Assembly: GCA_964036155.1 (NCBI GenBank)
Contig: OZ038423.1
Location: 26,117,249 to 26,181,248, forward strand
From: Diploscapter coronatus
Taxonomy: Eukaryota > Nematoda > Chromadorea > Rhabditida > Rhabditidae
Direction of reading: 5' to 3'
DNA length: 64,000 nucleotides
Shown here in pieces: positions 22,158 through 33,498 of the stretch; the stretch's first letter is position 1; every line of letters starts with the position of its first letter. Both the position numbers and the translations under genes were made by a program. Under the pieces are notes generated by a model, which made no database searches, was not told the DNA's origin, and saw nothing but the letters and a program-made list of their open reading frames with translations.

Positions 22158-25002
22158 TTAATGGGACTTGTACCAACTATTTATCAACTCATCCCCATCG
22201 AACCAGGCTATGTACCCACACGAAGCTTTCCCATGCAGGTTCCACATAAATAACTCATCGCAATTTTCGCCATCTAGAAAATTAAAATCAACTATTTAAC
22301 TACCCAATTATCTGACAAATTATCGAGCTATTATAAGCTTTAAATAGCGGGTTGTTCACAGAACAATCCAGTCTCCCACATCTTCCGGATGTAGAATCAT
22401 ATCTAAATTTGATTACCCTAATTAGATCTTAATTAGAGCGTAATTAGCGAACCGACAATAGAAATTAAACGCGTCTTCAGAGCCCATCCACCTACCCGAC
22501 CAGGCGCAATCTATCGGGTCGCTTCTGAAAAGATGATTAAGGCAATTAAAATAATTAACTCCTGGATAATTAGTCTACTTGCAACAAAACCGCTTCGTTA
22601 ATTGGTATCCGAAAATCTTCAAACATGCTTCCCCAAAGGAAGGATCTGGAGGGCAGTGATTTCCATCGTAGCATCTAGTTAGAGCAATTAAATCGGAACA
22701 ATTCAGGTAATTGAAGTTAAAACAGATTCTCTGTAATATTCGACGATCTCAAGGAAGAAATCGGACCAGAGATACCAAATTCGTTTCTGAAGGGGTTTCT
22801 GAGTGTTTTCTACCTATACTCGACCTGGAGAACACGATTTTGGGGCTTTTTCCCGGGGTTTTCAAGTTCAGGTTCGGGTACCGGGTCCGAGGGTCAAATT
22901 TCAAAAGTCATTCTTATATTCCAAATTGTATATCATATTGTTCAATTCGATGAGCTGAGTCGATTCGTGCAAATATTTTCCGAATTCGACCTTCTTATCA
23001 CAAGTTACGGCTAAAAACAGTGCAAAAGTGTCAGAAATACGAGGTCCTTCATAGAAAAGTCCACTTTTCTCATCTCTTTCTGGATATTACCTCCCAGTTT
23101 TTTCACACAATAATCTATGAGTCCTGCTCATTCTAATTCGCTAATTATTTCGAAAAAATAGCGTCAACATTCTATCGAAAAATCGGCCCAAAGTCAGACT
23201 TGAAAATTTCGATTTTTCAAATTTTTGAGCTAGACCCCCAAATTATATATCATTCGATAGAGCTCGAAAAACTGAGCAACTTTTGTGAAGACACCTCGGA
23301 GAAATTTCCATTCCGAAATGAAATATTCAGGAAAAACTGAAAAATAAGGTATTTTTTCAAAAATTTATTTCTCATCATTGGTGTGCTCTAATTCGTAAAA
23401 TTTTGTATTAAAAATGATTCCTGACCCTTGAATTATAATTCTAAGTAAAATTTAGGGGGTAATATCTATATTCTGGAACTTTCCGGTACTGGTTCCGGAG
23501 GGTACCAGACCGGTTTTAAAATATAATCGGAACCAGGCATGTTATATACCATTCGAAAGCCAATGGAAAACTAAATATAATACCGAAAACCGCTTGAAAA
23601 ACGGATTGATGCATAGAGACTTATGGCCAAAAACGTTCCCAAGTTTACTCTTCAATTTGACCGATACTTCATTTCCTCATAAAAATGGATACATTAATCC
23701 ATTTTTCAAGCGGTTTTCAGCATTACACTTAGTTTTTCATTGGTTTTCGAATGATATACAACACTATAGGTCTTTCTACCAAATGGTAACTCGCCTCCTA
23801 GGTGCCGCGGCTCATATGGGTCAAGTTAACATTTTAACAAAGACCCATCATGTTATATATTATTCGAAAGCCCTTATCGAACTGAGTAATATGCTGAAAA
23901 CCATTTGAAAAACAGATTAGTCTATCGTCTTTTATGGTCATTTGAAAATACCCCATTTTTGGCCTTTTTCAACAGGTGGTTATAGTCAACTACAATAATG
24001 GTATAATGAAACCACTTGCTGAAACTGGTAGAAATGGGCTCGAATATTACTCTCCAGTCGATTTCGAGTCGATTGATACCCATTTTGGTATAGTACCATT
24101 CGGGTACCATATGGGTGGTATGCCATGGACCCATATGATAACATGATAAAGTGACAGCACGGTACTCTGGGAAGCAAAAATGAAGTATTGTCCTTCAACT
24201 ACTATATTTCGAAAAGATTTTTCGAATTCGTCTAATTTTCGAAAAGTTATGAATTTTTGAATATTTGTGTCATTTTCGTGGGTCTGACCCATTCAAACCT
24301 CCATACCATGCATACCATAATAGATAACCATGAGGTGTCTTCACAAAAGTTGCTCAGTTTTTCGAGCTCTATCGAATGATATATGATTTGGGGGTCTAAC
24401 TCAAAAATTTGAAAAATCGAAATTTTCAAGTCTGACTTTGGGCCGGTTTTTCAATAGAATGTTGTCTCTATTACTTCGAAATAATTATTGAATTAGCATG
24501 AGTAAGACATGAACTTTGTTTGATGAAAATATTGGGAGGTAATACAGACAACAATGTATGTAAATGCCGACTTTTTCTCCGACGACCCATGTTTTTTGGC
24601 ATTTTTGCACTGTGTTTAGCCGTAACTTGTTATAGAAAGATCAGATCCGAAAAATGTTTTCACCATTCAACTCAGCTCATCGAGCCGAACAATCTGATAT
24701 ACAATTTGGGATATAAGAATGACTTTTGAATTTTGACCCCCGGACCCGACACCCGAACCTGGACTTGAAAACTCCGTGAAAAAGCCCCAAAATCGTGTTC
24801 TCCAGGTCGAGTATAGATAGAGAACACTCAAATACCCCTTCAGAAACGAATTTGAGATCTCTGGTCCGGGCAGTTTCGAGAGTTACGGAGAACTTGTTTT
24901 AATTACTTCCCACTGTGGCTTCTAATATAGTCAAAATCCGATGGACAAGTTTCCAGGCAAAACGGTGCTTCACCAAACCATCTGCAACCTCCTGTATGTG
25001 CT
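22158..25002 (-). CDS. Secreted cysteine-rich protein (5' exons unresolved)
   Basis: Five exons are clear: 25002-24907, 22674-22579, 22524-22453, 22402-22317 and 22273-22158, all phase-compatible. The first encodes CRWFGEAPFCLETCP and DYIRSHSGK. The second starts CYDGNHCPPDPSFGEACLKI and ends TKRFCCK. Later ones encode a tryptophan- and cysteine-containing domain with DCAWSGRWMGSEDAF, GRCGRLDCS and GENCDELFMWNLHGKASCGY. The CRWFGxAPFC...CxTG-like...KRFCC arrangement occurs in secreted nematode proteins of unknown role; I recall the pattern but not a gene name. Disulphide-rich extracellular function is inferred. The signal-peptide exon should lie right of 25002 but I could not place it. The intron between the first two exons is about 2.2 kb and consists almost entirely of a foldback repeat, against 40-60 bases for the other introns. 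Confidence 0.65.
22715..24906. repeat. Large foldback (inverted-repeat) element in an intron
   Basis: The left arm (about 22715-23340) and right arm (about 24290-24906) are long inverted copies with scattered mismatches. Examples: GGAGAACACGATTTTGGGGC at 22829 is the complement of GCCCCAAAATCGTGTTCTCC near 24784. GAGCTCGAAAAACTGAGCAA near 23261 is the complement of TTGCTCAGTTTTTCGAGCTC near 24349. A loop of about 1 kb contains further internal inverted copies. The right edge lies next to the splice donor of the host intron. There is no coding capacity that I trust. It is most likely a foldback transposon or a decayed pair of elements. Confidence 0.85.
23582..23919. repeat. Nested sub-repeats inside the foldback loop
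   Basis: CCGAAAACCGCTTGAAAAAC at about 23582 appears inverted near 23703-23721 (TTTTTCAAGCGGTTTTCAG) and again in direct orientation near 23892 (GCTGAAAACCATTTGAAAAA). Each copy is flanked by a CATTCGAAAGCC or ATTCGAATGATATA-like segment. The loop therefore has its own smaller palindrome plus a third copy, suggesting stepwise nested insertion or rearrangement. Confidence 0.65.
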
Positions 25003-25871
25003 CTAGGTAAGGAGCTCATAACCCTTAAATGCTTGGGTAAATTAGAAAAAATAAAGGAGAAACCCTACTCTACTAAATCGACGACAGCCCCTGAAGTGCC
25101 GATTATTGAATCCATTACCCTGCTGGAGGAATTCTCTAAAGTCATGAGCATGGTTATTTTCTTATCAAAGTTAACTTTAACTCTGGGCCTAAAATGCTAG
25201 TGGTTGAGAAAATTTTAAACCCAAAGTTATGCTTAACACAAGAATAATAAACTCTTGTGAAATTGATACCTGATAGATCAAAATACGCTGATAAATTCTT
25301 GATGTATTGAAATATGATGATGGAGCAAAATAGTAAGTCCATTTTAGGAAGTTTGGGAAGTGTTTCAAATTGATCGGAAGGTATTTGGAGATGGAAAGCG
25401 ATCGGAGAAATGTCACATCCTTTCTGGGGTCGAAATCTTTGAAAGATCGACTTCCCTTAAGCAGTCGAGACAGATCTTCACGGAAAAATAAACAAACAAA
25501 CATTGGACTTTGTTTTTGTTTAGAACCAAAGTCTGTCTTTGAGTAAAGAATATTTTTCTAATATCTGAAAATGTGTTTTCGTTTTTGTTTAGCGACAACC
25601 TTGCCTTTAAGTACACATTTTATTTTTGAACAATCATGATCTTTTTGCTTTCTAAGTAAAAAGTTATTTATTCGAGATTAAAATAAATATAAAAATAGAG
25701 ATTGTATTTGCAAAATGATTACTATTCTTTCACGGCTATTTGAAAATCAAGAGACACGAGACATAAGCGAAATAGTATAGGGTTAAGGTAGGGTATGAGA
25801 TGTTAGGTCTTCTTTTTCCACACTATTTCTCAATATCTTGTGTCTTATGGTTTCGTGGCTTTCAAGTTGCC
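25003..25871. other. Intergenic or unresolved 5' exons of the Cys-rich gene
   Basis: The upstream exons of the Cys-rich gene, including its signal peptide, should lie in this stretch, but no choice of exons is convincing. An imperfect direct repeat around the phrase GTTTTTGTTTAG occurs at about 25509 and 25582. A hairpin element lies at 25745-25860. Confidence 0.4.
25745..25860. repeat. Imperfect hairpin element
   Basis: The left arm carries AGACACGAGACATAAGCGAAATAGTATAG. The right arm carries the complement of AGACACAAGATATTGAGAAATAGTGTGG, with outer matches between CACGGCTATTTGAAA and CGTGGCTTTCAAG. The GCGAAATAGTAT core resembles the core of the 5930-6013 hairpin, so the two may be diverged members of one family. 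Mismatches are frequent. Confidence 0.45.
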
Positions 25872-27853
25872 TCATTCCATCATCTCCTGTAGCTTATCCA
25901 CATGGCATTCTTGGACTAGAGTTCTGAGTTGGGAGTTCTTCTTGAACATATCCAAAGTTTGCATTGATTTGTCCATTTGTAAGGCAGCGGACTAAAAATA
26001 TAGCCTTATTTAAATTCATTTTTATATATTTGAAAAGTCTTAAATTCTTTTCTTGGTGTTAATCACGAAACTTTAAGAATAACCTAAATTTTGAATCGGC
26101 CACTATATGACGGAGGGTATTTCAAAAAACCGATGAAGTGTCCCCTAGTTAAACTCTCTGTCATATCGATGTTGCCTCTTGAATCCCAGCTTTTATTTCT
26201 ATTTAAATAAAGAGAATACTTACTTCAGTCGCATTCATCATTTGTTCGATCTGAATAGCAAAATGAAGAGCAGCCTGAGGTTCCGGATTCAGAACGTCAA
26301 ATTTAGCGTACATTGCGTTTCGGTGTCTCTCCCTCTCAGTCTCAATCAATTTTCTTCCCGCACACGATAAATTTATCGTGTGGTGTCCTGAAGTTAATTT
26401 TGTTAAAATCTATTCGGCAATTTGTAAAATTTGTAAATCGCATGACATAATGAAGGTAAATGTGAGTAGGGAGGGGTAGAACTTGAAATTTTTCTCTTAT
26501 TGTTTTGCCATGTCTTGGAGTTTACTAGCTATCATTTATGCTAATTTTTACCCTCAGCCAAGAAAATATTAGCCTTGATCAGGACATATTCAGCTTCGTT
26601 CATACGTATGTAGGTCATGGGGTAGATGACATCATTGAATAACATATTTTGAAGGGAGGAAAACATGTTGTGCAACCTAAATCGAGTAATTTTGGCCAAT
26701 TTTTTAGAAAACTAGTTTTTGCAAAACTTTCGATTTTAAAAATGTTAACAAATAAAAATTACTGTTGGTTATCGATTTGGCTCTGCATTTGTTCATCTCG
26801 TGGGAAAACATTTCCATTTCCAAGAACTAGTCCCGGTTTCTGTTCCAAATAACTCCGGTAGCACTTGTCAAATAGAGAAATTTGCGTGAATTGACTTCTG
26901 AAGAGGGTAATCTAAAAATTATTAGGCTAAATTTAAAAAAAAAAAAAAATACAAATCAATACCTTATCCTCATATGGCAGCTGCACGAACACAGGAAATC
27001 TCGAGCACCAATCTATAAATTCCACTACGTCCCGAGCCCAGGTTCTGGTAAAGTTCTTCTCCGATACGATCTCCGACGCAGACCACTGTCTCTGAATTAG
27101 TGCGAGTCAGACTCCGTATCGGCTTCGATCTCAACTCACGGGAAATCTCGGGCAGATTGGTTTCTCATTCGAGATAACCTGGGAGATTGAGCAATCCAGC
27201 ATCTGGTCTACGATAGAGTCGACTTGGTTTTCATTCAACTGCTCATTTGAAATTAGCATATTATCGCAGTACCTAAAAATTGGGAACCTTTTTGAAAGTC
27301 TGTCTCTTTAAATGAAATAATACGAGAAAAAAGTAAGAACGAGTGAACTTTTCAAGAATATAAGAATTACACTTCCGTATTTTTTTCTTGGAAAAATAAG
27401 GGTTTTAATGGCGCCAAATGACTACCATTATACCAAACATCAGTTTTAATTAATTATAATTACTTGTGAAGATTAATGTAATTGATAGCGAGCTGTTCCG
27501 CTTCATCGAGCGGAGTGTTTGGCAAAATTACGTCGTCGTCGCCGGTCTATAAATAAAAGACCTAAAACACAGGACTCCTATAATAAGAGCACCGCTCAAT
27601 TATAAGACCGTAATATAAAATAATATAAAAAATATATATTTTTTAGTTTGAAAATCTTCAGATAGAATTGTTTTTGAATTATAAGATCCCCCGTAAAAAG
27701 TCTGCATACTGAAGAAGGTTAAAAATAAAAATTTCCGAACTTTATATATTTAAAATTCACCGTGTCTGCAGGGTTCCCAGTGGGATATTCAGGATGGTGA
27801 TCTCTGAACGACGTCTTTCTTTGGTTTTGCACAGGTTGGTCCGTTCCTATCAT
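25872..27853 (-). CDS. Nuclear hormone receptor-type ligand-binding domain protein, no zinc finger seen
   Basis: Nine or so short exons splice in phase from an ATG at 27853 to TGA at 25872-25874. A polar leader (VQNQRKTSFRDHHPEYPTGN, then TPLDEAEQLAINYINLHKY) precedes a nuclear-receptor ligand-binding domain. Helix 3 is WARDVVEFIDWCSRFPVF followed by QLPYEDK. The conserved helix 4/5 is QFTQISLFDKCYRSYLE, helix 7/8 includes MNEAEYVLIKANIFLAE, and helix 10 is AGRKLIETERERHRNAM. The end is VQECHVDKLQEMME. This is the nematode NHR (HNF4-derived) pattern. I looked for the two C4 zinc fingers from 27854 to 29100 on the minus strand and found none. Either the receptor lacks a DNA-binding domain, as a few nematode NHRs do, or those exons are distant. 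It probably acts in the nucleus; ligand unknown. Confidence 0.8.
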
Positions 27854-29145
27854 TTTCTGGTTCAAATCTAAAAAAAACCAATTCCATGAGGTTCAACTTT
27901 CTATTAAAGATAATATGATAAAATTCCTATCTATAATTAGAAAATAAAATCTATGAAGATCAGTTTTCTAATCATGATATCATTATAAAATTTAAAAAAA
28001 ATAATAATCGTACTTAGTTTAAAAGGGGCTGCTAATTATAGCCTCGAAAATTTGAAACTCGGAAGGCTTAAATATCCTGAAAGTGGATAAGTATGAATGG
28101 ATGAGGAGACTTTCAATTCAAAGAAAGGAAAGATATAGCAGGATAAACTAGGATATATGGGATATGAGATGAAGCTCCCCCTCTCAAAGAGAGAGCCTCT
28201 TGTTCTTCTCCCTTTTATGGGATCATTTCTCTACTTCTCGGCACTCCCTTCTATCTCTCAATTCTACGAAAGGCACAGACGCAGAGTTAACTCCATATTC
28301 CAATGTCAGAAAGCGCATGTTAGAGTGCGCCTCATTAGAAAGCGTTGCCGGCATAAATAGGTAAATGAGCAATAAAGTAAAACTGAAGTTTAGAGTAATT
28401 TTTGCAAGTTTAAAGCGTTTTCGTATAATTTCAAAAGATATGTAAAGCGTAGAGGGTATCTCGATAAAATTTGGGAATATTTGTGAAATAGGCTAATTTT
28501 CGCTGAATGTCTGGAATTTGCACTAGGAAAGAGGGTGTCCGTTTTCAAATGCGCTCTACCCTTTTCGCCCTCAGCGTAAATTGACTTTAGGTTTTTCCGC
28601 GAGCGAAATTACAAGACCGAAAGGAACATATCAAAAATAGAGGGTTTTCGTTTATTGAAAAACTGCGATATTAAGATTTAAAATAGGAGCTGTTAGTAGA
28701 TTTGTAATGAATTAGGCTTGACTACAATAGTTTTTATTGGGTATTGAGGAAGATATGAAATGGTTACCGAGGTGATAGATTTCAGGGACGAAAATAGGGG
28801 CAAGAAAGATACTAATCATGTCAAGCGCTAACAAAATTGAAAAACGGACTTGAAGTAAAGAGCCTGCAAATTTAATTCAACACTTGTGACCTAGGACTGC
28901 ATGAATGAAATATGGAATTCATTCATAGAATATGTTCTTGAGATATGGGTAAAACGCTACATTTATCTGTACAGAAAATATGCTTCAATGTTAAATTTTA
29001 CAATGAATCATGTTGAGATCCTAATTTAGTAGCAAATTAACATTTTACCAAAGTAACGCCAATTATACCCAGGAATTTGTACTCTAGCGAAAAATAATCC
29101 AGAAAATTGTAGGGGAATGTGAGAATAGACTTGGCATTCAGAAAT
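27854..29145. other. Intergenic upstream of the nuclear receptor
   Basis: No exon with the C4 zinc-finger pattern appears here on either strand. A pyrimidine-rich patch at 28170-28360 with CTCTC runs looks promoter-like. The 67-codon plus-strand frame there has no domain. The right end is the 3' flank of the FBA_2 gene. Confidence 0.45.
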
Positions 29146-30843
29146 TTAGTCGTCCAAGGACCGTGTATCGAAGGTCAAAGTCGGTTGGGCGTCCCAAAGA
29201 TTCATAGCAATTCTCCCTATCGACACAAACGCTTCGGTTTCATTGTTTTCACTTCTTATTTTGTAGGCTCCGCTCTCCATTCTCCTGAAGAGGATATCAT
29301 AGCTCAATGGTAAGTGGGATAGATATTTTGGTGAAGATTTAGCGAAAATGAGAATTTTGACAAAATTACCCTTACTCTTTATCAAGATCCTTCAGAACGG
29401 TAGCTTTATTAATCGATTCCGTTACAATCTGCATTTTTCGCAAAGGTGTTTCACCTGATGCCCACATCTTAATTAAAAAAAAACTAAACTAAACTATTTT
29501 TAAAAAAAAACCTTAATCTTCTTATTCAGCCCCTCGCTGGTGATATCTCTTCCCCTCAGTTCGATATCTTCGTTATTTAGCTCCAATAATTGTTCATCCG
29601 TAGCGTCGCATAACAAAGCGTTCATGAATAGTTTACTAGCGTTTTTAACCTAAATCTCTAAATTAACATAAATCATGGACTAAAATTCCCACAATAGGTA
29701 GATCCAAAATCGTATTATCTAGAACTCGAATGGTTCGGTCTCCAAATATCCTGAAGCCCATTCTGAGACTATTTATCGGTCGTCTAAATTATAAAACCTG
29801 AAAGACTTGTCAAATTTAAACCACACCTAACGATACTCAAAACTTTCCGTATCAGGACATCATCATAAGTGTTAAACTGAATTGAATCAACATAGACTCT
29901 CTCTAAGTTTGCTGAATTCCAATCTCTGAGCATGTTTTCTGTCATATTATCCTAAAAACCCTTTCAAATTTAGATAAATCATTTACTTTACCACTGCAAC
30001 TCGTAATTCAGCGATTTCCCCATGTAACAACGATAGGAAAACTTTGAATCCTGATTCAACTGGGTCATCAGAAATATGGACTTCCGGGGATGGAGATTCA
30101 AATCTGAATTTTCAAGTTCAAGACTTTCAAGTCTGGCTAAAACTTATCTTACTGTATCTGTCATCAGGTCTATTTGCTATCGGTTCATTTTCATTACGCT
30201 CTCAAATCCCTAAGCCCGATAACAAATATATCCGATGACGATGAGCACTCTATGAAAACAATTAGTAAATGATAGAATACATAAATCCCTGAAACTTACT
30301 CGAATCCAGTCTCACTGTCATCTCGACTCTGGGTGAATCCGACCTTAGTAACGTTTCCATAGGCATCAGTCCATCCGACTAAACAAGTATCAAATGAGGT
30401 ATCATCGTCATCCTTAAAGTTTTTCTGATTTTTGATAGATTCGAAAAAAAATACTCTTAACACGCCTCCTTGAGAGATAACTAGAATTTGGAGATGATAG
30501 TTGGGCATTGGATTAGAACTTTGACGATTTTGTTGATACTGAGCTAAGGTCAATCTGAATTTAATATTACTTAAATAAAACAATGATTGCGTGATTATAA
30601 ATTCATAGTATGCTAATTTTAGACAAATGAATATATTGAATTATATCAGCTTTCAATATTTAAATGTAAATTAATCCCATATATAATTGTAACGAAAGTT
30701 AAGCCAAGATATCTAGTCAATCATTCCATCATTTTAAATGAAATTGATGTATACCTGATGCCTAGCAGAGTTCCAACTGTCACAAACACTTCTCTGACTT
30801 TGAGCAACCAGAATCGATTGCTGGTTCCCCCTCCAAATCGCAT
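29146..30843 (-). CDS. FBA_2-domain (F-box-B family) protein without a visible F-box
   Basis: About nine exons on the minus strand, from ATG at 30843 to TAA at 29146-29148. The C-terminal two thirds match the nematode FBA_2 layout. They contain LLHGEIAELRVAV, then DNMTENMLRDWNSANLERVY, VDSIQF, and LELNNEDIELRGRDITSEGL, followed by NKKIKMWASGETPLRKMQIV and a closing SGAYKIRSENNETEAFVSIG strand. FBA_2 proteins normally start with an F-box that binds SKP1 in an SCF ubiquitin ligase. Here the start is MRFGGGTSNRFWLLKVREVF with no F-box helix. The open segment at 30583-30296 (YHLQILVISQGGVLRVFFFE) is in frame with it. The join between the exon ending at about 30299 and the one starting near 30285 is not resolved; the natural donor gives a stop. 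Substrate-recruiting function is inferred only. Confidence 0.7.
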
Positions 30844-31371
30844 ATTTTTCCGATCAAACAAGAAAAAAACTTCGAGTCTCAGATTTATCTTAGGACTCTA
30901 AAGTCAAATATTTAGCTCGAATTTTAAACCAATAGAAATATCCCCAAGTTTATCGCATGATATCTATTCTTTGTTGATCGAAATCTAGATCAAATAATTT
31001 CTAAAATTTCAAAGATAGCATATTTAATATGTTGATATAGAGAACTCGCAATAAAAAATGTTGACATTTAAAATCCAAAGAGAGTTGTATAAGTGGTAAT
31101 AAGATAGGCTAAGTGGAAAAATTAAACGAGGGTGAAATGAGGGAATTCAAGAGGATGAAGGTTGGAGAGGCAGTAAAATGAGGAGAAATATAAGTCGTTT
31201 GGTGGTGCTGCTATAGATCTATATATCCTAACTTTATCGCCTCGGAAATAGCCCATTTTATCTTCCACCAACTCGCATTCATCGCTCAGATCACCGCTTT
31301 TAAACACCACATGTGAGTTTTTTGGCTTGACTGAACACATTCTTGAGCCAAGATGTTCTTGAAATGTTTTC
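30844..31371. other. Intergenic, upstream of the FBA_2 gene
   Basis: AT-rich sequence right of the FBA_2 start. A minus-strand frame at 31122-31382 lacks an ATG and has no family resemblance. A few possible splice signals lie in it, so a 3' exon of the small gene at 31372-31548 cannot be excluded. Confidence 0.35.
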
Positions 31372-31548
31372 CTATTTTGCAATAGGATTCGCTATATAGA
31401 ATCCAGGCCTAGATTCATATACTTCATCACACACATAAGATGAATAATTATAAAAATCATCATTCAACACATCAAGGAACACCCTTTCCCAGAATAACTT
31501 ATAGATATTAAGCCAAGAGGAGTACAGATGGAGAAAGAGTTTTCCCAT
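31372..31548 (-). CDS. Small ORF, possible downstream gene in an operon
   Basis: A 58-codon frame, MGKLFLHLYSSWLNIYKLFW... ending NPIAK, opens 97 bases after the stop of the PLP-enzyme gene on the same strand. In between are a GAATAAAG poly(A)-type signal (about 31602) and a strong AATTTTTAG acceptor (about 31565), the arrangement seen where a nematode operon gene is trans-spliced by SL2. The peptide has a mildly hydrophobic start, one cysteine and no recognised domain. It may be only the first or last exon of a longer product. Weakly supported. Confidence 0.35.
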   Translation of the reverse strand: MGKLFLHLYSSWLNIYKLFWERVFLDVLNDDFYNYSSYVCDEVYESRPGFYIANPIAK

Positions 31549-31644
31549 GACTTGGACCTTCAGATGGCTAAAAATTTGCACGAATGTAAGTACTTTGGAC
31601 TTTATTCAGCTAATTAAAATAGTAATAGATTGAAAATTCAGGTT

Positions 31645-33498
31645 CTAGGCTTTTGCGGCGAATTTTTCGTGACCGGTACACTGCGAAAGGCCTTCTTCGA
31701 GGAAATTCGATCCGGTGTCGATGCATTTTTCGATGATCTGAAACTCCTTCCTATCTTCGAAGAATTTTGAGGCTAACCTTTTCCCAGCACTCCACACCCT
31801 TCATTCCACCATTTCTCTGGAACGCGGATTCTATCCAGGTCTCATTATAGTACGTAGATCTGTAAAACGCCCCCGGGTCGCACCAGATCGTAGCGATAGT
31901 TAGTCTATCTTTATCCGAGTATTTATCCCTAAACTCGAAGTTTATACCAACACGAAGGTTTAATAATACTTTAGCTCATGAGCCTTATAAAGCGACACCA
32001 AGAAGTTCAGCCCAGTCGAAGGACCAACGTCAAAGCCTCTCTTTCTCAAGACATGAATTGCTGCTGTCGTAGCTACATCAGGCATCTTCACAGCTTCGTC
32101 AATCACGTTTCGAACCAAACTAAGTTACCAGAAAATTACAGCTTGGCTACTAGATGGCACTTATACCTTGTAGTATTACCAAACAGTACTGGCTTCACAT
32201 CGTACCCATACCCAATCCCAGCGATACCAGGCTTGACCCACAAATGGTTACCCGGTTGCGTGGTAAACCTTAAAGACATCCTCAATTTCAAAAGATGACC
32301 TAAATTTACATGCTATGAATAACGTAATCGTAGAATAATGAAAATTCCGAATCGGCCAGAACTATTTGAGTCGGCAAAGCGTATCTCAGGACGTATCTTC
32401 CTACGGAGGAAATTGTACCGCCTGAAATTCCTCTAATTTAAAAATTAACACAAATCAATTACCAGTTCCAGCACTATGCACGAAAATATCGGGGGTTTTC
32501 TTGACTTGGTCCTTATTTTTGGCTAGTTGATCGACTATTTCATGGAATACATTCGTGCTTTCTCGATTATAGCCTCCGCCTAAATATCTTGAATTATGCT
32601 AATTTCCGACTCTTTTACAAAATTACTTTCATGAAATTCCTCGGCCCTATCAGCATTTCCGAACTGATTTATGAAAAAGCCGTTATTCTTCTCGGCCTCG
32701 GTTTGTGCGTAGAAATTACGCAGGGATACGTTCACCTTTATTAAAGCCAATAATTATCTATGACTTAATAATTACATACCTTCCTAATGTGACCACCGAA
32801 GCTCTCGATCTGCTTGACCTTTTCTTCTTCTAACTCGTTCGCCACCTAATTAACAAGTTAGTTACCCGATAATTAATTAATCTAATTACCACAGCAATAT
32901 AAGGCACTCCAACGAGTGTGCACATATAGGCTTCACTCGAACCCGTATTGCCAGAAGTCGATTCATAAACGGTTGTAGTACGACCAATCTAATTATAAAC
33001 ACTTAATTAAGGTAGTTTTCAAGAGTTAATTACCTTCCCTTCGATAATTGCCCACATAATTAGAGCCCAAGAGAAGCGGTGCTTCAAATTTCTTGTCTTT
33101 GTGTCCGTTTCATTTTTCAGAAAGATGTCGACATTAGGGAATCCTTTCAACTAAGATATGCCAATTTTTAAAATACACTAAAATTTAGCTACTTCAATTT
33201 TCGTTAAAGGCGTATGCCCCATGGACGCTCGTTCAGCCCATAGCTTCTGTATGGCTTGCCTTCGCCATATAGCGTCTTCTAAAATTAAGTTTTTCTTAGA
33301 AACGTTCACTTTTAAAATACCTCTCGTTTGAGTTAACGCGTTAGCAAGCGAATTTAGTTGGATTTTAGTAATACTATCAGGAAATACTTGTACAACGAAA
33401 TAAGAATATACTAGAAATATTGATATAATCATTAAAATGGCAGTTTTCTCTAAGAATGAAGGTATAGTGGCCAGAAAATCGATGGACGAGGTTTGCAA
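31645..33498 (-). CDS. cysl-4: CYSL-4-like PLP-dependent cysteine synthase-family protein
   Basis: About eleven short exons on the minus strand, from ATG at 33498 to TAG at 31645-31647. Residues 15-40 are hydrophobic (FLEKTAILMIISIFLVYSYF), predicting a membrane anchor. The catalytic part has NVDIFLKNETDTKTRNLKHR, where the K in NLKHR is at the PLP-lysine position. It also has STSGNTGSSEAY, the phosphate/substrate loop of cysteine synthase and cystathionine beta-synthase, then GYFINQF-like NGFFINQFGNAD, HSAGTGGTISSVGRYVLRY and GPSTGLNFLVSLYK. These are the hallmark fold-type II PLP motifs. The N-terminal anchor and the degenerate spacing fit the divergent C. elegans F13B12.4/CYSL-4 protein rather than the soluble cysteine synthases. 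Enzyme activity is not certain. An operon with the small ORF just downstream is possible. Confidence 0.82.

Noticed and set aside
31978..32298. 106-codon plus-strand frame
   Set aside because: Antisense shadow of the PLP-enzyme exons.
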